64,000 nucleotides of DNA from Streptomyces sp. NRRL S-350 (GTDB lineage: Bacteria; Actinomycetota; Actinomycetes; Streptomycetales; Streptomycetaceae), in contig NZ_JOHO01000002.1 of assembly GCF_000719705.1 (NCBI RefSeq), positions 248,001 through 312,000 of the forward strand. Reading direction: 5' to 3'. The position numbers and the translations under genes are program-made. The notes beneath the pieces are model-generated. The model saw only the letters and a program-made list of their open reading frames with translations. It was not told where the DNA came from and searched no databases. Shown one piece after another: positions 1 through 8,141 of the stretch. Position 1 is the stretch's first letter. Each line of letters begins with the position of its first letter.

Positions 1-1
1 C

Positions 2-283
2 ACCCTGCCGCAGCTGCGCAACACCATCATCACCTCGGTGATCCTGATGGTGGTCGGCGGCCTGACCACCTTCGACACGGTCCTGATCCTCACCCAGGGC
101 GGCCCCGGCACGGACACCACCGTCACCGCCTACTACATGTACCAGAAGGCCTTCAAGGGCTTCGACTTCGGCACCGGATCGGCCATCGCGCTGGTCCTGG
201 TGGTGGTCGCCACCCTGATCTCGCTCGCGGTCGTCCGGATCTCCGGCTACGACCGGATGCGCGGCACGGCGGAGGGCCTGTGA
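2..283 (+). CDS. Sugar ABC transporter permease, MalF type (3' end only)
   Basis: This is the C-terminal end of a binding-protein-dependent sugar permease; the start lies outside the window. The frame is open from base 2. It reads into the typical MalF end: a conserved LTQGGP motif after FDTVLIL, an aromatic YMYQKAF stretch, and a last hydrophobic helix (ALVLVVVATLISLAVV). It ends 19 bases before a second permease gene, so the two form the membrane channel of one importer. The solute-binding protein gene is expected just upstream. With the GH3 enzyme downstream, the order resembles Streptomyces bxlEFG-bxlA loci; the substrate (xylo- or gluco-oligosaccharide) is inference. Confidence 0.9.
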   Translation, partial: TLPQLRNTIITSVILMVVGGLTTFDTVLILTQGGPGTDTTVTAYYMYQKAFKGFDFGTGSAIALVLVVVATLISLAVVRISGYDRMRGTAEGL

Positions 284-302
284 CACGAGAGACGGAGGGC
301 CC

Positions 303-1124
303 GTGATGCGCCGGCGCCCCAACCACCTGGCCGGGATCGGCTCCCTGGTGTGGCTGCTGCTGGTCGGCCTGCCGCTGTACGTGCTGCTGATCGCGACCTT
401 CCGCACCCGCTCCGACTACTCCACCGAGGGCCCGCTGGCGCTGCCCGCCCAGTGGACCCTGCAGAACTACCTGACCGACCTCTCCAACGGCTTCGGCCGG
501 GACTTCCTCAACACCCTGACCGTCACCGTCGGCGTCGTCGCCATCGTGCTGCTGGTCGTCCCACCGCTGGCCTACGCCATCGTGCGCGCCCGCGGCCGGG
601 CCACCGGCTGGGTGTTCCGGCTGTTCCTGCTGGGCCTGGCTATCCCCGCCCAGGCGGTGATCGTGCCGATGTTCTACGTCATCAGCAAGACCGGCCTGTA
701 CGACCACCTGATCGGCGTCATCCTCCCGACCGCCGCCTTCTGCCTGCCGGTCTGCACCCTCGTCCTGACCGGCGCGATGCGCGACATCAGCCCCGAGCTG
801 TACGAGGCCATGGCGGTGGACGGCGCCTCCCCGGCACGGGTGTTCCGCCGGCTGGTGCTGCCGCTGTCCAAGGGCGGACTGTCCTCGATCGTGGTCTTCG
901 CCGCCCTCCAGGCCTGGAACGGCTTCCTCTTCCCGCTGATCCTCACCCAGTCCGACTCCACCAAGGTCGTGACCCTCGGCCTGTACGAGTTCCAGACCGA
1001 ACACGGCGTGGACGTGCCCGGACTGCTCAGCGCCGTGGTGCTCTCCATGCTCCCCGTCTTCGTCGTCTACCTGTTCGCCCGCCGGGCCCTGGTCCAGGGC
1101 CTGATGGGAGTGGGAGGAAAGTGA
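303..1124 (+). CDS. Sugar ABC transporter permease, MalG type
   Basis: A 273-residue inner-membrane permease with about six transmembrane helices, the usual size for MalG-type subunits. The EAA loop characteristic of importer permeases is visible (YEAMAVDGASPARVFRRLVLPL, about residues 160-181), where the subunit contacts the ATPase. The start is GTG at 303, two codons downstream of a GGAGGG ribosome site; an ATG overlaps it out of frame. Its stop overlaps the GTG of the next gene (GTGA), so uptake and hydrolysis are translationally coupled. No ATPase gene is seen; streptomycete sugar importers commonly share the MsiK ATPase encoded elsewhere. Confidence 0.93.
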   Translation: MMRRRPNHLAGIGSLVWLLLVGLPLYVLLIATFRTRSDYSTEGPLALPAQWTLQNYLTDLSNGFGRDFLNTLTVTVGVVAIVLLVVPPLAYAIVRARGRATGWVFRLFLLGLAIPAQAVIVPMFYVISKTGLYDHLIGVILPTAAFCLPVCTLVLTGAMRDISPELYEAMAVDGASPARVFRRLVLPLSKGGLSSIVVFAALQAWNGFLFPLILTQSDSTKVVTLGLYEFQTEHGVDVPGLLSAVVLSMLPVFVVYLFARRALVQGLMGVGGK

Positions 1125-3574
1125 ACGACCGCCGCAAACCCGAGCCCGTGCCCGCCTGGCGGGACACCGCCCTGACCCCGGAGGCCAGGGCGGACGCCCT
1201 GATCGCGGAGATGACCCTGCGCGAGAAGACCGCGCAGCTGGTCGGCGTCTGGGTGGGCGCCAGCGACGAGGGCGGCGAAGTCGCCCCGCACCAGCACGAG
1301 ATGGAACAGCCGCCCGACCTCGACACCCTCCTCCCGCACGGGCTCGGCCAGTTGACCCGGCCGTTCGGCACCGCCCCGGTCGACCCGGCGCTCGGCGCGC
1401 TCTCCCTGCTGCGCACCCAGCGGCGGATCGCCGCCGCCAACCGCTTCGGCATCCCCGCCCTGGCCCACGAGGAGTGCCTGGCCGGCTTCGCCGCCTGGGG
1501 TGCCACCGCCTACCCGGTGCCGCTGTCCTGGGGCGCCACCTTCAACCCGGAGCTGGTCCGGACGATGGCCGCCGCCATCGGGCGCGACCTGCGGTCCGTC
1601 GGCGTGCACCAGGGCCTCGCCCCGGTCCTCGACGTGGTCCGCGACGCCCGCTGGGGGCGGGTCGAGGAGACCATCGGCGAGGACCCGTACCTGGTCGGCA
1701 CCGTCGCCACCGCCTACGTGCGGGGCCTGGAGTCGGCCGGGATCGTCGCCACCCTCAAGCACTTCGCCGGGTACTCGGCCTCCCGCGCCGGCCGCAACCT
1801 CGCCCCCGTCTCGATGGGCCCGCGCGAGCGCGCCGACGTCATCCTGCCGCCCTTCGAGATGGCCGTCCGCGAGGGCCGCCCCGGCTCGGTCATGCACGCC
1901 TACACCGACACCGACGGCCTGCCCTCCGCCGCCGACGGGGCCCTGCTCACCGGACTGCTCCGGGACACGTGGGGATTCACCGGAACGGTCGTCGCCGACT
2001 ACTTCGGCATCGCCTTCCTCAAGGCCCTGCACGGTGTGGCGGAGGACTGGTCCGCCGCCGCGGCCCTGGCCCTGGACAGCGGAGTCGACGTCGAGCTGCC
2101 GACCGTGAAGACCTTCGGGCAGCCGCTGCTCGACGCCGTCGCGGCGGGCACCGTGCCGGAGGAGCTGATCGACCGGGCGCTGCGCCGCGTCCTCGCGCAG
2201 AAGGCCCGGCTGGGGCTGCTGGACCCGGACTGGAGCCCGGTGCCGGCCGCCCTCGCCGACGTTCTCACGGCCGCCGACGCCGACGCCGACGCCGGTGCCG
2301 CTGCTGCCCCCGGTGCCGATGCCGCCGACCCGGGCGACCCCGAGGCACTGCGCGGCCTGGTCGACCTCGACCGGCCCGCCAACCGCGCCATCGCCGCCGA
2401 ACTCGCCGAGCAGGCCGTGGTCCTGCTGCACAACGACGGCCTGCTGCCGCTGCGCAGCCCCGCCCGGATCGCGCTGATCGGCCCGAACGCCGACGAACCC
2501 ACCGCCGTGCTCGGCTGCTACTCCTTCCCCGTGCACGTCGGCTCCCAGCACCCGAAGACGCCGCTCGGCATCGAACTCCCCACCCTGCGCGAGGCGTTGG
2601 CCGCCGAGTTCCCCGGCAGCGAACTGCGGACGGCGCGCGGCGTGACGGTCGACGGCGACGACACCGACGGCATCGCGGAGGCGGTCCTGGCCGCCCGGCA
2701 GGCCGACGTCGTGGTACTCGCCCTCGGCGACCGGGCCGGACTCTTCGGGCGCGGCACCAGCGGCGAGGGCTGCGACGCCGCCTCACTCGAACTCCCGGGC
2801 AGACAGGCACAATTGCTGGACGCCCTACTGGACACCGGCACACCGGTGGCGGTCACCCTGCTGGCCGGCCGGCCGTACGCGCTCGGGCGCGCCACCACCG
2901 AGGCGGCGGGGATCGTCCAGTGCTTCTTCCCCGGCGAGGAGGGCACCCGGGCACTCGCCGGTGTGCTCAGCGGGCGGATCAACCCGTCCGGACGGCTGCC
3001 GGTCTCCATCCCCGCGCACCCCGCCGTCCAGCCGTCCACCTACCTGGCCGCGCGGCTGGCCCAGGCCGGCGACGTCTCCAGCACCGACCCGACACCCGCC
3101 TTCGGCTTCGGGCACGGGCTCGGCTACAGCGAGTTCGCCTGGTCGGGCCTCGCGGCGGACGTGACCGAGACCGGCACCGACGGCGAGTTCCACCTCGCCT
3201 TCGAGGTGCGCAACACCGGCGCGCGGCCGGGCACGGACGTCGTGCAGCTCTACCTGCACGACCCGGTGGCCAGTGTGGTGCAGCCGGTGCAGCGGCTGAT
3301 CGGCTACCGGCGGATCCCGCTGGACCCCGGAGCCCGCTGCCGGGTCGAGCTGACCCTCCCCGCCGACCTGGCCTCCTTCACCGGCCGCGACGGCCGGCGG
3401 ATCGTCGAACCCGGCGCGCTCGAACTGCGGATCTCCGCCTCCAGCACCGACGCCCGCCTCACCGTGCCGCTGCGCCTCACCGGCCCGGCCCGCCCGCTCG
3501 ACCACACCCGCCGACTCCACCCGACCGTGCGTCTGCGGGACCTCCCACCAGAGCCCCGGCCCGTGGACCGCTGA
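1121..3574 (+). CDS. Glycoside hydrolase family 3 beta-glucosidase/beta-xylosidase
   Basis: An 817-residue GH3 enzyme, expected to release single sugars from imported oligosaccharides. It has the (beta/alpha)8 domain (about 20-350), with the KHFAGY motif and the nucleophile Asp293 in VVADYFG. A C-terminal sandwich domain carries ALIGPNAD and the FPGEEGTRALA stretch, followed by a fibronectin-III-like tail (about 690-800). There is no signal peptide, so it is intracellular, in keeping with hydrolysis after uptake. An Ala/Asp-rich linker lies near residues 385-405. The GTG start at 1121 overlaps the permease stop; the frame stays open far upstream, but that part is shadow coding. The ADYFG subgroup and the operon layout recall bxlA (beta-xylosidase), but specificity cannot be read from sequence alone. 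Confidence 0.92.
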   Translation: MNDRRKPEPVPAWRDTALTPEARADALIAEMTLREKTAQLVGVWVGASDEGGEVAPHQHEMEQPPDLDTLLPHGLGQLTRPFGTAPVDPALGALSLLRTQRRIAAANRFGIPALAHEECLAGFAAWGATAYPVPLSWGATFNPELVRTMAAAIGRDLRSVGVHQGLAPVLDVVRDARWGRVEETIGEDPYLVGTVATAYVRGLESAGIVATLKHFAGYSASRAGRNLAPVSMGPRERADVILPPFEMAVREGRPGSVMHAYTDTDGLPSAADGALLTGLLRDTWGFTGTVVADYFGIAFLKALHGVAEDWSAAAALALDSGVDVELPTVKTFGQPLLDAVAAGTVPEELIDRALRRVLAQKARLGLLDPDWSPVPAALADVLTAADADADAGAAAAPGADAADPGDPEALRGLVDLDRPANRAIAAELAEQAVVLLHNDGLLPLRSPARIALIGPNADEPTAVLGCYSFPVHVGSQHPKTPLGIELPTLREALAAEFPGSELRTARGVTVDGDDTDGIAEAVLAARQADVVVLALGDRAGLFGRGTSGEGCDAASLELPGRQAQLLDALLDTGTPVAVTLLAGRPYALGRATTEAAGIVQCFFPGEEGTRALAGVLSGRINPSGRLPVSIPAHPAVQPSTYLAARLAQAGDVSSTDPTPAFGFGHGLGYSEFAWSGLAADVTETGTDGEFHLAFEVRNTGARPGTDVVQLYLHDPVASVVQPVQRLIGYRRIPLDPGARCRVELTLPADLASFTGRDGRRIVEPGALELRISASSTDARLTVPLRLTGPARPLDHTRRLHPTVRLRDLPPEPRPVDR

Positions 3575-3580
3575 GCGGAC

Positions 3581-3624
3581 GGCCCCCGCCACCCCCGCTC
3601 GACCGGGGCGCGGGGGGTGGGGGC
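3581..3624 (+). terminator. Rho-independent-like hairpin after the GH3 operon
   Basis: A GC-only inverted repeat starts 7 bases after the GH3 stop. GGCCCCC..CCACCCCCGC pairs with GCGGGGGGTGG..GGGCC around a short loop. There is no U-tract, as is usual in streptomycetes. It likely ends the transporter/GH3 transcript before the next promoter. Confidence 0.6.
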
Positions 3625-3696
3625 CGGATCTACGCTGGAACCAGGCGCCGGAATCCCGTTCCGGCGCGGACGGCTGCCCGGACGGAGGCGTGGCAC

Positions 3697-6273
3697 GTGG
3701 ATTCGGCCGGCAATCAGGACGCACCCACGGCCGTCGTCGTGATCGACCAGGACGGCAGGGTGAGCGGCTGGAGCGAAGGCGGGCGGCTGCTGCTGGGCTG
3801 GACGGCCGAGGAGACCGTCGGACGACCGGTGACCGACCTGCTGATCGACCCCCCGCCCGGGTTCCCCGACGGCGGCCTCCCCACGAGCAGCATCGCCCCG
3901 AGCGGCCTCCCCGCGAGCAGCATTCCCCCGAGTGGCCTCCCCGAGGGCGGCATTCCCGACGGCAGCCCCCCGCCGGGCGGCCTCCCCGAGGGCGGTCCGC
4001 CGGAGGGCACCGGCACCGACCCCCTGGGCCTGATCACCCTGCGTCACCGGGACGGCTCCACGGTGGACGCCGTGGTCACGGCACACGCCCTGCACGGCGC
4101 CGGCGGCCGGGTGCTGGGCCGCGTCGTCACCGTCCAGCGCTGGGGGCGCCGCCCGGTGATCGCCGACCGCGCCTTCGAGCAGTGCCCCTTCGCGCTCGGC
4201 GTCTACGACCCCGAGCTGCGGTTCCTCTGGGTGAACGCCGCCGCCTGCCGGGTGATGGCGCACTCGGAGGGCCAGGTGCTCGGCGAGAAGTACCGCGAGC
4301 TGTTCCCGGAGCTGGACGACAAGGCGTACACCAACCAGTTGTCCGAGGTGGCCCGGACGGGCGAACCCGCCCGCCTGATCACCATCTTCCGGCCGCTGGG
4401 CAGCGCCTACGCCAACGCCTGGGCCACCAGCATGTGGCCCGTCCGGGACGCGGAGGGCACCGTCCGCGCGGTCGCCAACTGGGGATTCGACATGAGCGCC
4501 GAGTACTGGGCCCGGCAGCGCCTGCTCATCCTCAACGAGGCCAGCAGCGGCATCGGCCGGACGCTCGACGTGGTCAGCACCGCCCAGGAACTCGCCGCGA
4601 CCCCGGTGCCGGGCTTCGCCGACCTCGTCACCGTCGACCTCTTCGACGAGGTGCTGCGCGGCGAGGAGCCGCCGCTGGCCGCCGCGTTCGCCGTCGCCGG
4701 GACGATCGTGCTCGGCCGGGCCGCCCGGCACGACGCGAAGGCGCCCGCCGAGCGGCGGTCCGGGCCCCCGACACCGGTCCACTACGCCTCCGGATCCATC
4801 GCCGCCCGCTGCATGGTCACCGGCCGGTCCATGGTGCAGCTCGCCGCCGCACCCGACCAGGGCGGCGAATGGGCCTTCGGCCCCGGGCTCGCCGCCGACC
4901 CCGCCCACTGGCCGCCGGGCACCCCGCTGATCGACCAGTCCATCGCCGCCCAGGGCCTGACCGGCCGGATCACCGTGCCGCTGCTGGCCCGCGGCGCCCT
5001 GCTCGGCGTCGTCGTCTTCGCCCGCCGGGACCGCCCCGAGGCCTTCACCGCCGACGACCTGATCCTCGCCGAGGAACTGGCCGCCAAGGCCGCCGTCGCC
5101 ATCGACAACGCCCGCCGCTACACGCTCGAACACACGACCGCACTGACCCTGCAGCGCAGCCTGCTCCCGCAGCGGCTCCCCAGCCACGAGGCGGTCGAGG
5201 CGGCCTCCGGCTACCTGCCCGCCGGGGCCGGCGCGGGCGTCGGCGGCGACTGGTTCGACGTCATCCCGCTGTCCGGCGCCCGCGTCGCCCTGGTCGTCGG
5301 CGACGTCGTCGGCCACGGCCTGCACGCCTCGGCCAGCATGGGCAGGCTGCGCACGGCCGTCCGCACCCTGGCCGACGTGGACCTGCCGCCGGACGAACTG
5401 CTGACCCACCTGGACGACCTGGTCCTCCACCTCCCCGGCGACCACCGGCTCGAAAACGGCTACGAGACGACCGGCGAAGCCGGAGCCACCTGCCTGTACG
5501 CCGTGTACGACCCGGTGTCCCGGCGCTGCGCACTGGCGAGCGCGGGCCACCCGCTGCCGCTGGTCATCCTGCCGGACGGCACCAGCACCCCGGTCCTCGC
5601 GCAGCCGGGGCCGCCGCTCGGCATCGGCGGACTGCCGTTCGAGGCAGCCGAGTTCGAGCTGCCCGAGGGCAGCCTGCTCGCCCTCTACACCGACGGGCTG
5701 GTGGGGAACCGGGGCCACGACGCCGAGCAGGGGACCGCCGAACTGCTCAAGATCCTGACCAGGCCGGACACTTCGGCCGGCGCCTCGCCGGCCGCCTCCC
5801 TGCAGGCGCTCTGTGACGCGGTGATGGACACCATGCTCCCCGACCACCGCACCGACGACGCCGCCCTGCTGCTCGCCCGCACCCGCGCGCTGGACCCCGA
5901 CCACGTCGCCGACTGGGACATCGAGCCGGACTTCGCCCAGGTGGCGCGCGCCCGGCAGCTGGTCGCCGACCAACTGGTCGCCTGGGGCCTGGAGGCGGCG
6001 GCGTTCGTCACCGAGCTGGTCGTCAGCGAGCTGGTCACCAACGCCATCAAGTACGGGGAGCCGCCGATCAGGCTGCGGCTGATCCGCAACGCCTCGCTGA
6101 TCTGCGAGGTGTCCGACGCCAGCGACACCACCCCGCACCTGCGCCGGGCCCGGGCCTTCGACGAGGGCGGCCGGGGCCTGATGCTCGTCGCCCAGCTCAC
6201 CCAGGGCTGGGGCACCCGGCACGGCACCAACGGCAAGACGATCTGGTGCGCGCAGACCATCGGTCTGATGTAG
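3697..6273 (+). CDS. PAS-PAS-GAF-SpoIIE phosphatase-HATPase signalling protein
   Basis: An 858-residue cytoplasmic regulator of the Streptomyces RsbU/OsaC-like class. Domains in order are an N-terminal PAS (about 7-125, carrying a Gly/Pro/Ser repeat insert at about 57-105), a second PAS (about 157-265, AFEQCPFALGVYD), GAF (about 272-474), a PP2C/SpoIIE phosphatase (about 485-728, with GGDWFDV and VGDVVGHG metal-binding Asp residues) and a HATPase kinase fold (about 741-858, with ELVTNAIKYG and GGRGLML). Such proteins dephosphorylate anti-sigma antagonists and may also act as anti-sigma kinases. GTG 3697 is chosen because GGAGG at 3684-3688 sits 8 bases upstream and the PAS begins at once; the longer upstream open frame overlaps GH3. 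Confidence 0.9.
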   Translation: MDSAGNQDAPTAVVVIDQDGRVSGWSEGGRLLLGWTAEETVGRPVTDLLIDPPPGFPDGGLPTSSIAPSGLPASSIPPSGLPEGGIPDGSPPPGGLPEGGPPEGTGTDPLGLITLRHRDGSTVDAVVTAHALHGAGGRVLGRVVTVQRWGRRPVIADRAFEQCPFALGVYDPELRFLWVNAAACRVMAHSEGQVLGEKYRELFPELDDKAYTNQLSEVARTGEPARLITIFRPLGSAYANAWATSMWPVRDAEGTVRAVANWGFDMSAEYWARQRLLILNEASSGIGRTLDVVSTAQELAATPVPGFADLVTVDLFDEVLRGEEPPLAAAFAVAGTIVLGRAARHDAKAPAERRSGPPTPVHYASGSIAARCMVTGRSMVQLAAAPDQGGEWAFGPGLAADPAHWPPGTPLIDQSIAAQGLTGRITVPLLARGALLGVVVFARRDRPEAFTADDLILAEELAAKAAVAIDNARRYTLEHTTALTLQRSLLPQRLPSHEAVEAASGYLPAGAGAGVGGDWFDVIPLSGARVALVVGDVVGHGLHASASMGRLRTAVRTLADVDLPPDELLTHLDDLVLHLPGDHRLENGYETTGEAGATCLYAVYDPVSRRCALASAGHPLPLVILPDGTSTPVLAQPGPPLGIGGLPFEAAEFELPEGSLLALYTDGLVGNRGHDAEQGTAELLKILTRPDTSAGASPAASLQALCDAVMDTMLPDHRTDDAALLLARTRALDPDHVADWDIEPDFAQVARARQLVADQLVAWGLEAAAFVTELVVSELVTNAIKYGEPPIRLRLIRNASLICEVSDASDTTPHLRRARAFDEGGRGLMLVAQLTQGWGTRHGTNGKTIWCAQTIGLM

Positions 6274-6418
6274 CCGGCGTCCTCCGCCCGCCGTTCGACC
6301 GCATACATGGGATGGATCGGCAGGGGTGGGCGGGGTCGGTCCGGCCGAAGTGCCAGTTCACGCCGGGTTCCTGACGGGCAAAACCATCGGACGCCTTCCC
6401 GGACATGGGATCACCTGC

Positions 6419-6424
6419 TACCTT
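6419..6424 (+). promoter_or_regulatory. Possible -10 box of a leaderless transcript
   Basis: TACCTT ends six bases before the GTG start of the GntR gene, and no purine-rich ribosome site precedes that GTG. The geometry fits transcription starting at or next to the start codon, which is common in actinomycetes. No clear -35 is visible. Confidence 0.35.
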
Positions 6425-6430
6425 GGCGCC

Positions 6431-7135
6431 GTGTCGTTGACTGACAAGGCCATCGCCCGAATCCGCCGGATGATCCGGGACGGTGAGCTTCCCCCGGGAT
6501 CGAAACTGCCCCCCGAGCAGCAGCTCGCGGCCGACCTCGGCCTGTCCCGGAACCTGATGCGCGAGGCGGTCAAGACGCTCGTCGTCGCCCGGGTCCTGGA
6601 GATCCGGCGCGGCGACGGCACCTATGTGACCAGCCTGGCGCCCGGCCTGCTGCTGGAAGGACTGGGCGGCGCCGTCGAACTGCTGCAGGGCGACACCGTC
6701 CTGGAGCTCACCGAGGTGCGCAGGCTCTTCGAGCCGGCCGCCACCGGGCTCGCCGCCGCCCGCATCACCGACGAGGACCTCGCCGAGGTGGGGCGGCAAC
6801 TGTCGGCCATGCGGGACGCCCGCGACGACGTGGAACGCCTCACCCACCACGACGCGGCCTTCCACCGGGCGGTGATCCGCGCCACCGGCAACGAGACCCT
6901 GGCCACGCTGCTGGAGCACATCTCCGGCCGCACCCTGAGCGCCCGGATCCGGCGCGGACAGGTCGACGCCGAGGCCGCCGAGCGCACCATCGCCGAGCAC
7001 GAGGCGATCCACGACGCCCTCGCGGCCCGCGACAGCACCCTCGCCCAGGCCGCCGCCCTGATGCACGTCCACACCACCGAGCGATGGCTCCGCGACCAGC
7101 TGGCCAGGGGAGAGCGGATCCCCGTCGGGCCGTAG
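6431..7135 (+). CDS. GntR-family regulator, FadR/FCD subfamily
   Basis: A 234-residue transcription factor. The N-terminal winged helix (about 1-65) has the GntR signature GSKLPPEQQLAADLGLSR, and the C-terminal all-helical FCD ligand domain (about 85-225) has metal/acid-ligand-type residues (LTHHDAAFHRAVIRATGN). FCD regulators usually sense sugar acids, lactate or other organic acids, which fits the adjoining lactonase-lar-fucosidase genes. GTG 6431 is preferred over an upstream in-frame start because the HTH begins directly after it. It is probably the local repressor of the cluster, although no obvious palindrome lies in the 127-base spacer before the next gene. Confidence 0.88.
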   Translation: MSLTDKAIARIRRMIRDGELPPGSKLPPEQQLAADLGLSRNLMREAVKTLVVARVLEIRRGDGTYVTSLAPGLLLEGLGGAVELLQGDTVLELTEVRRLFEPAATGLAAARITDEDLAEVGRQLSAMRDARDDVERLTHHDAAFHRAVIRATGNETLATLLEHISGRTLSARIRRGQVDAEAAERTIAEHEAIHDALAARDSTLAQAAALMHVHTTERWLRDQLARGERIPVGP

Positions 7136-7262
7136 GGCCGGCCCGCAGCCCGTCAGCCCCGCACCGCCCCGGCCCGCAGCCCGCCCGGGGCGGAGCCGGT
7201 CCGGGGCGGAGCCGTCTCCGTACCCGACGCACCGTCAACCCCCGAGTGAGGAGCGATCCCGC

Positions 7263-8141
7263 GTGAGAGTCGACGCGCACCACCACGTGTGGGAGCTGGG
7301 CCGTCGCCCGCAGACCTGGCTGGACACGCCGGAGACGGCCGCCATCCGGCGTGACTTCGGCCCGGCGGACCTCGCCCCCCACACCCGGGCGGCGGGCATC
7401 GAACGCACGGTACTGGTACAGGTCCTGCCGGACCTCGCGGAGACCCGGGAGTTCCTCGCCCTGGCCGCCGCCGAACCGTCGGTCGCCGGCGTCGTCGGCT
7501 GGGCCGACCTCACCTCGCCCGGGATCGCCGACACCCTCGCCGAGCTGCGGCAGGGGCCGGGCGGCGACCGGCTCGTCGGCATCCGCCACCTGGTCCAGGG
7601 CGAGGCCGACCCGGCCTGGCTCACCCGTGCCGACGTGCGGCGCGCCCTGCGCGCGGTCGGCGACGCCGGGCTCTGCTACGACCTGCTCGTCGTGCCCCAC
7701 CAACTCCCCGCCGCCATCGAGGCCGTGCGCGGTCTGCCGGGCCTGCAGTTCGTGCTGGACCACCTCGCCAAGCCGCCGGTCGCGAGCGGCGAACTGGAAC
7801 CGTGGGCCGGACGGCTGCGCGAACTGGCCCGCGAGCCCAACGTCTCCTGCAAGCTCTCCGGCCTGGTCACGGAAGCCCCCCGCGACGGCTGGACCGTCGC
7901 CGGTCTGCGCCCCTACACCGAGACCGCCCTCGACGCCTTCGGGCCCGACCGCGTCATGTTCGGCTCCGACTGGCCGGTCTGCCTGTTGGCCGCCACGTAC
8001 GAACAAGTCGTCGACGCCGCCGAGGAGTTGACGAGCGGCCTGGCAGCGCACGAGCGCGCCCGGGTCTTCGGCGGGACGGCGGCCCGGGTCTACGGGCTGT
8101 CCGACCCCGCGCCGACCGGCCCGGGGGAGGAGCCGATATGA
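7263..8141 (+). CDS. COG3618 amidohydrolase, sugar lactonase-like (L-fucono-1,5-lactonase type)
   Basis: A 292-residue TIM-barrel metal hydrolase. It begins with VDAHHHVWELG, the metal-binding H-x-H start of this family, and has the conserved FVLDHLAKP and MFGSDWPVC segments, the latter carrying the catalytic Asp. Members open lactones of L-fucose, L-rhamnose, galactarate or related compounds. GTG 7263 follows GAGTGAGGAGCG. The gene ends in ATGA shared with larA, so the lactonase product, a 2-hydroxy sugar acid, may feed the Lar enzyme. A lactonase of the L-fucose pathway is the most attractive reading because a GH95 fucosidase closes the cluster; rhamnonolactonase is an alternative. Confidence 0.82.
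   Translation: MRVDAHHHVWELGRRPQTWLDTPETAAIRRDFGPADLAPHTRAAGIERTVLVQVLPDLAETREFLALAAAEPSVAGVVGWADLTSPGIADTLAELRQGPGGDRLVGIRHLVQGEADPAWLTRADVRRALRAVGDAGLCYDLLVVPHQLPAAIEAVRGLPGLQFVLDHLAKPPVASGELEPWAGRLRELAREPNVSCKLSGLVTEAPRDGWTVAGLRPYTETALDAFGPDRVMFGSDWPVCLLAATYEQVVDAAEELTSGLAAHERARVFGGTAARVYGLSDPAPTGPGEEPI

Noticed and set aside
153..1004. Long reverse-strand open frame opposite the first permease genes
   Set aside because: Composition (Gln/Glu/His/Gly-rich, no domain) is that of a GC-rich antisense shadow; the forward permease is unambiguous.
3304..6222. 972-codon reverse frame under the SpoIIE-type gene
   Set aside because: Shadow of the well-supported forward gene; the repetitive Ala/Gly/Val/Asp content has no family match.
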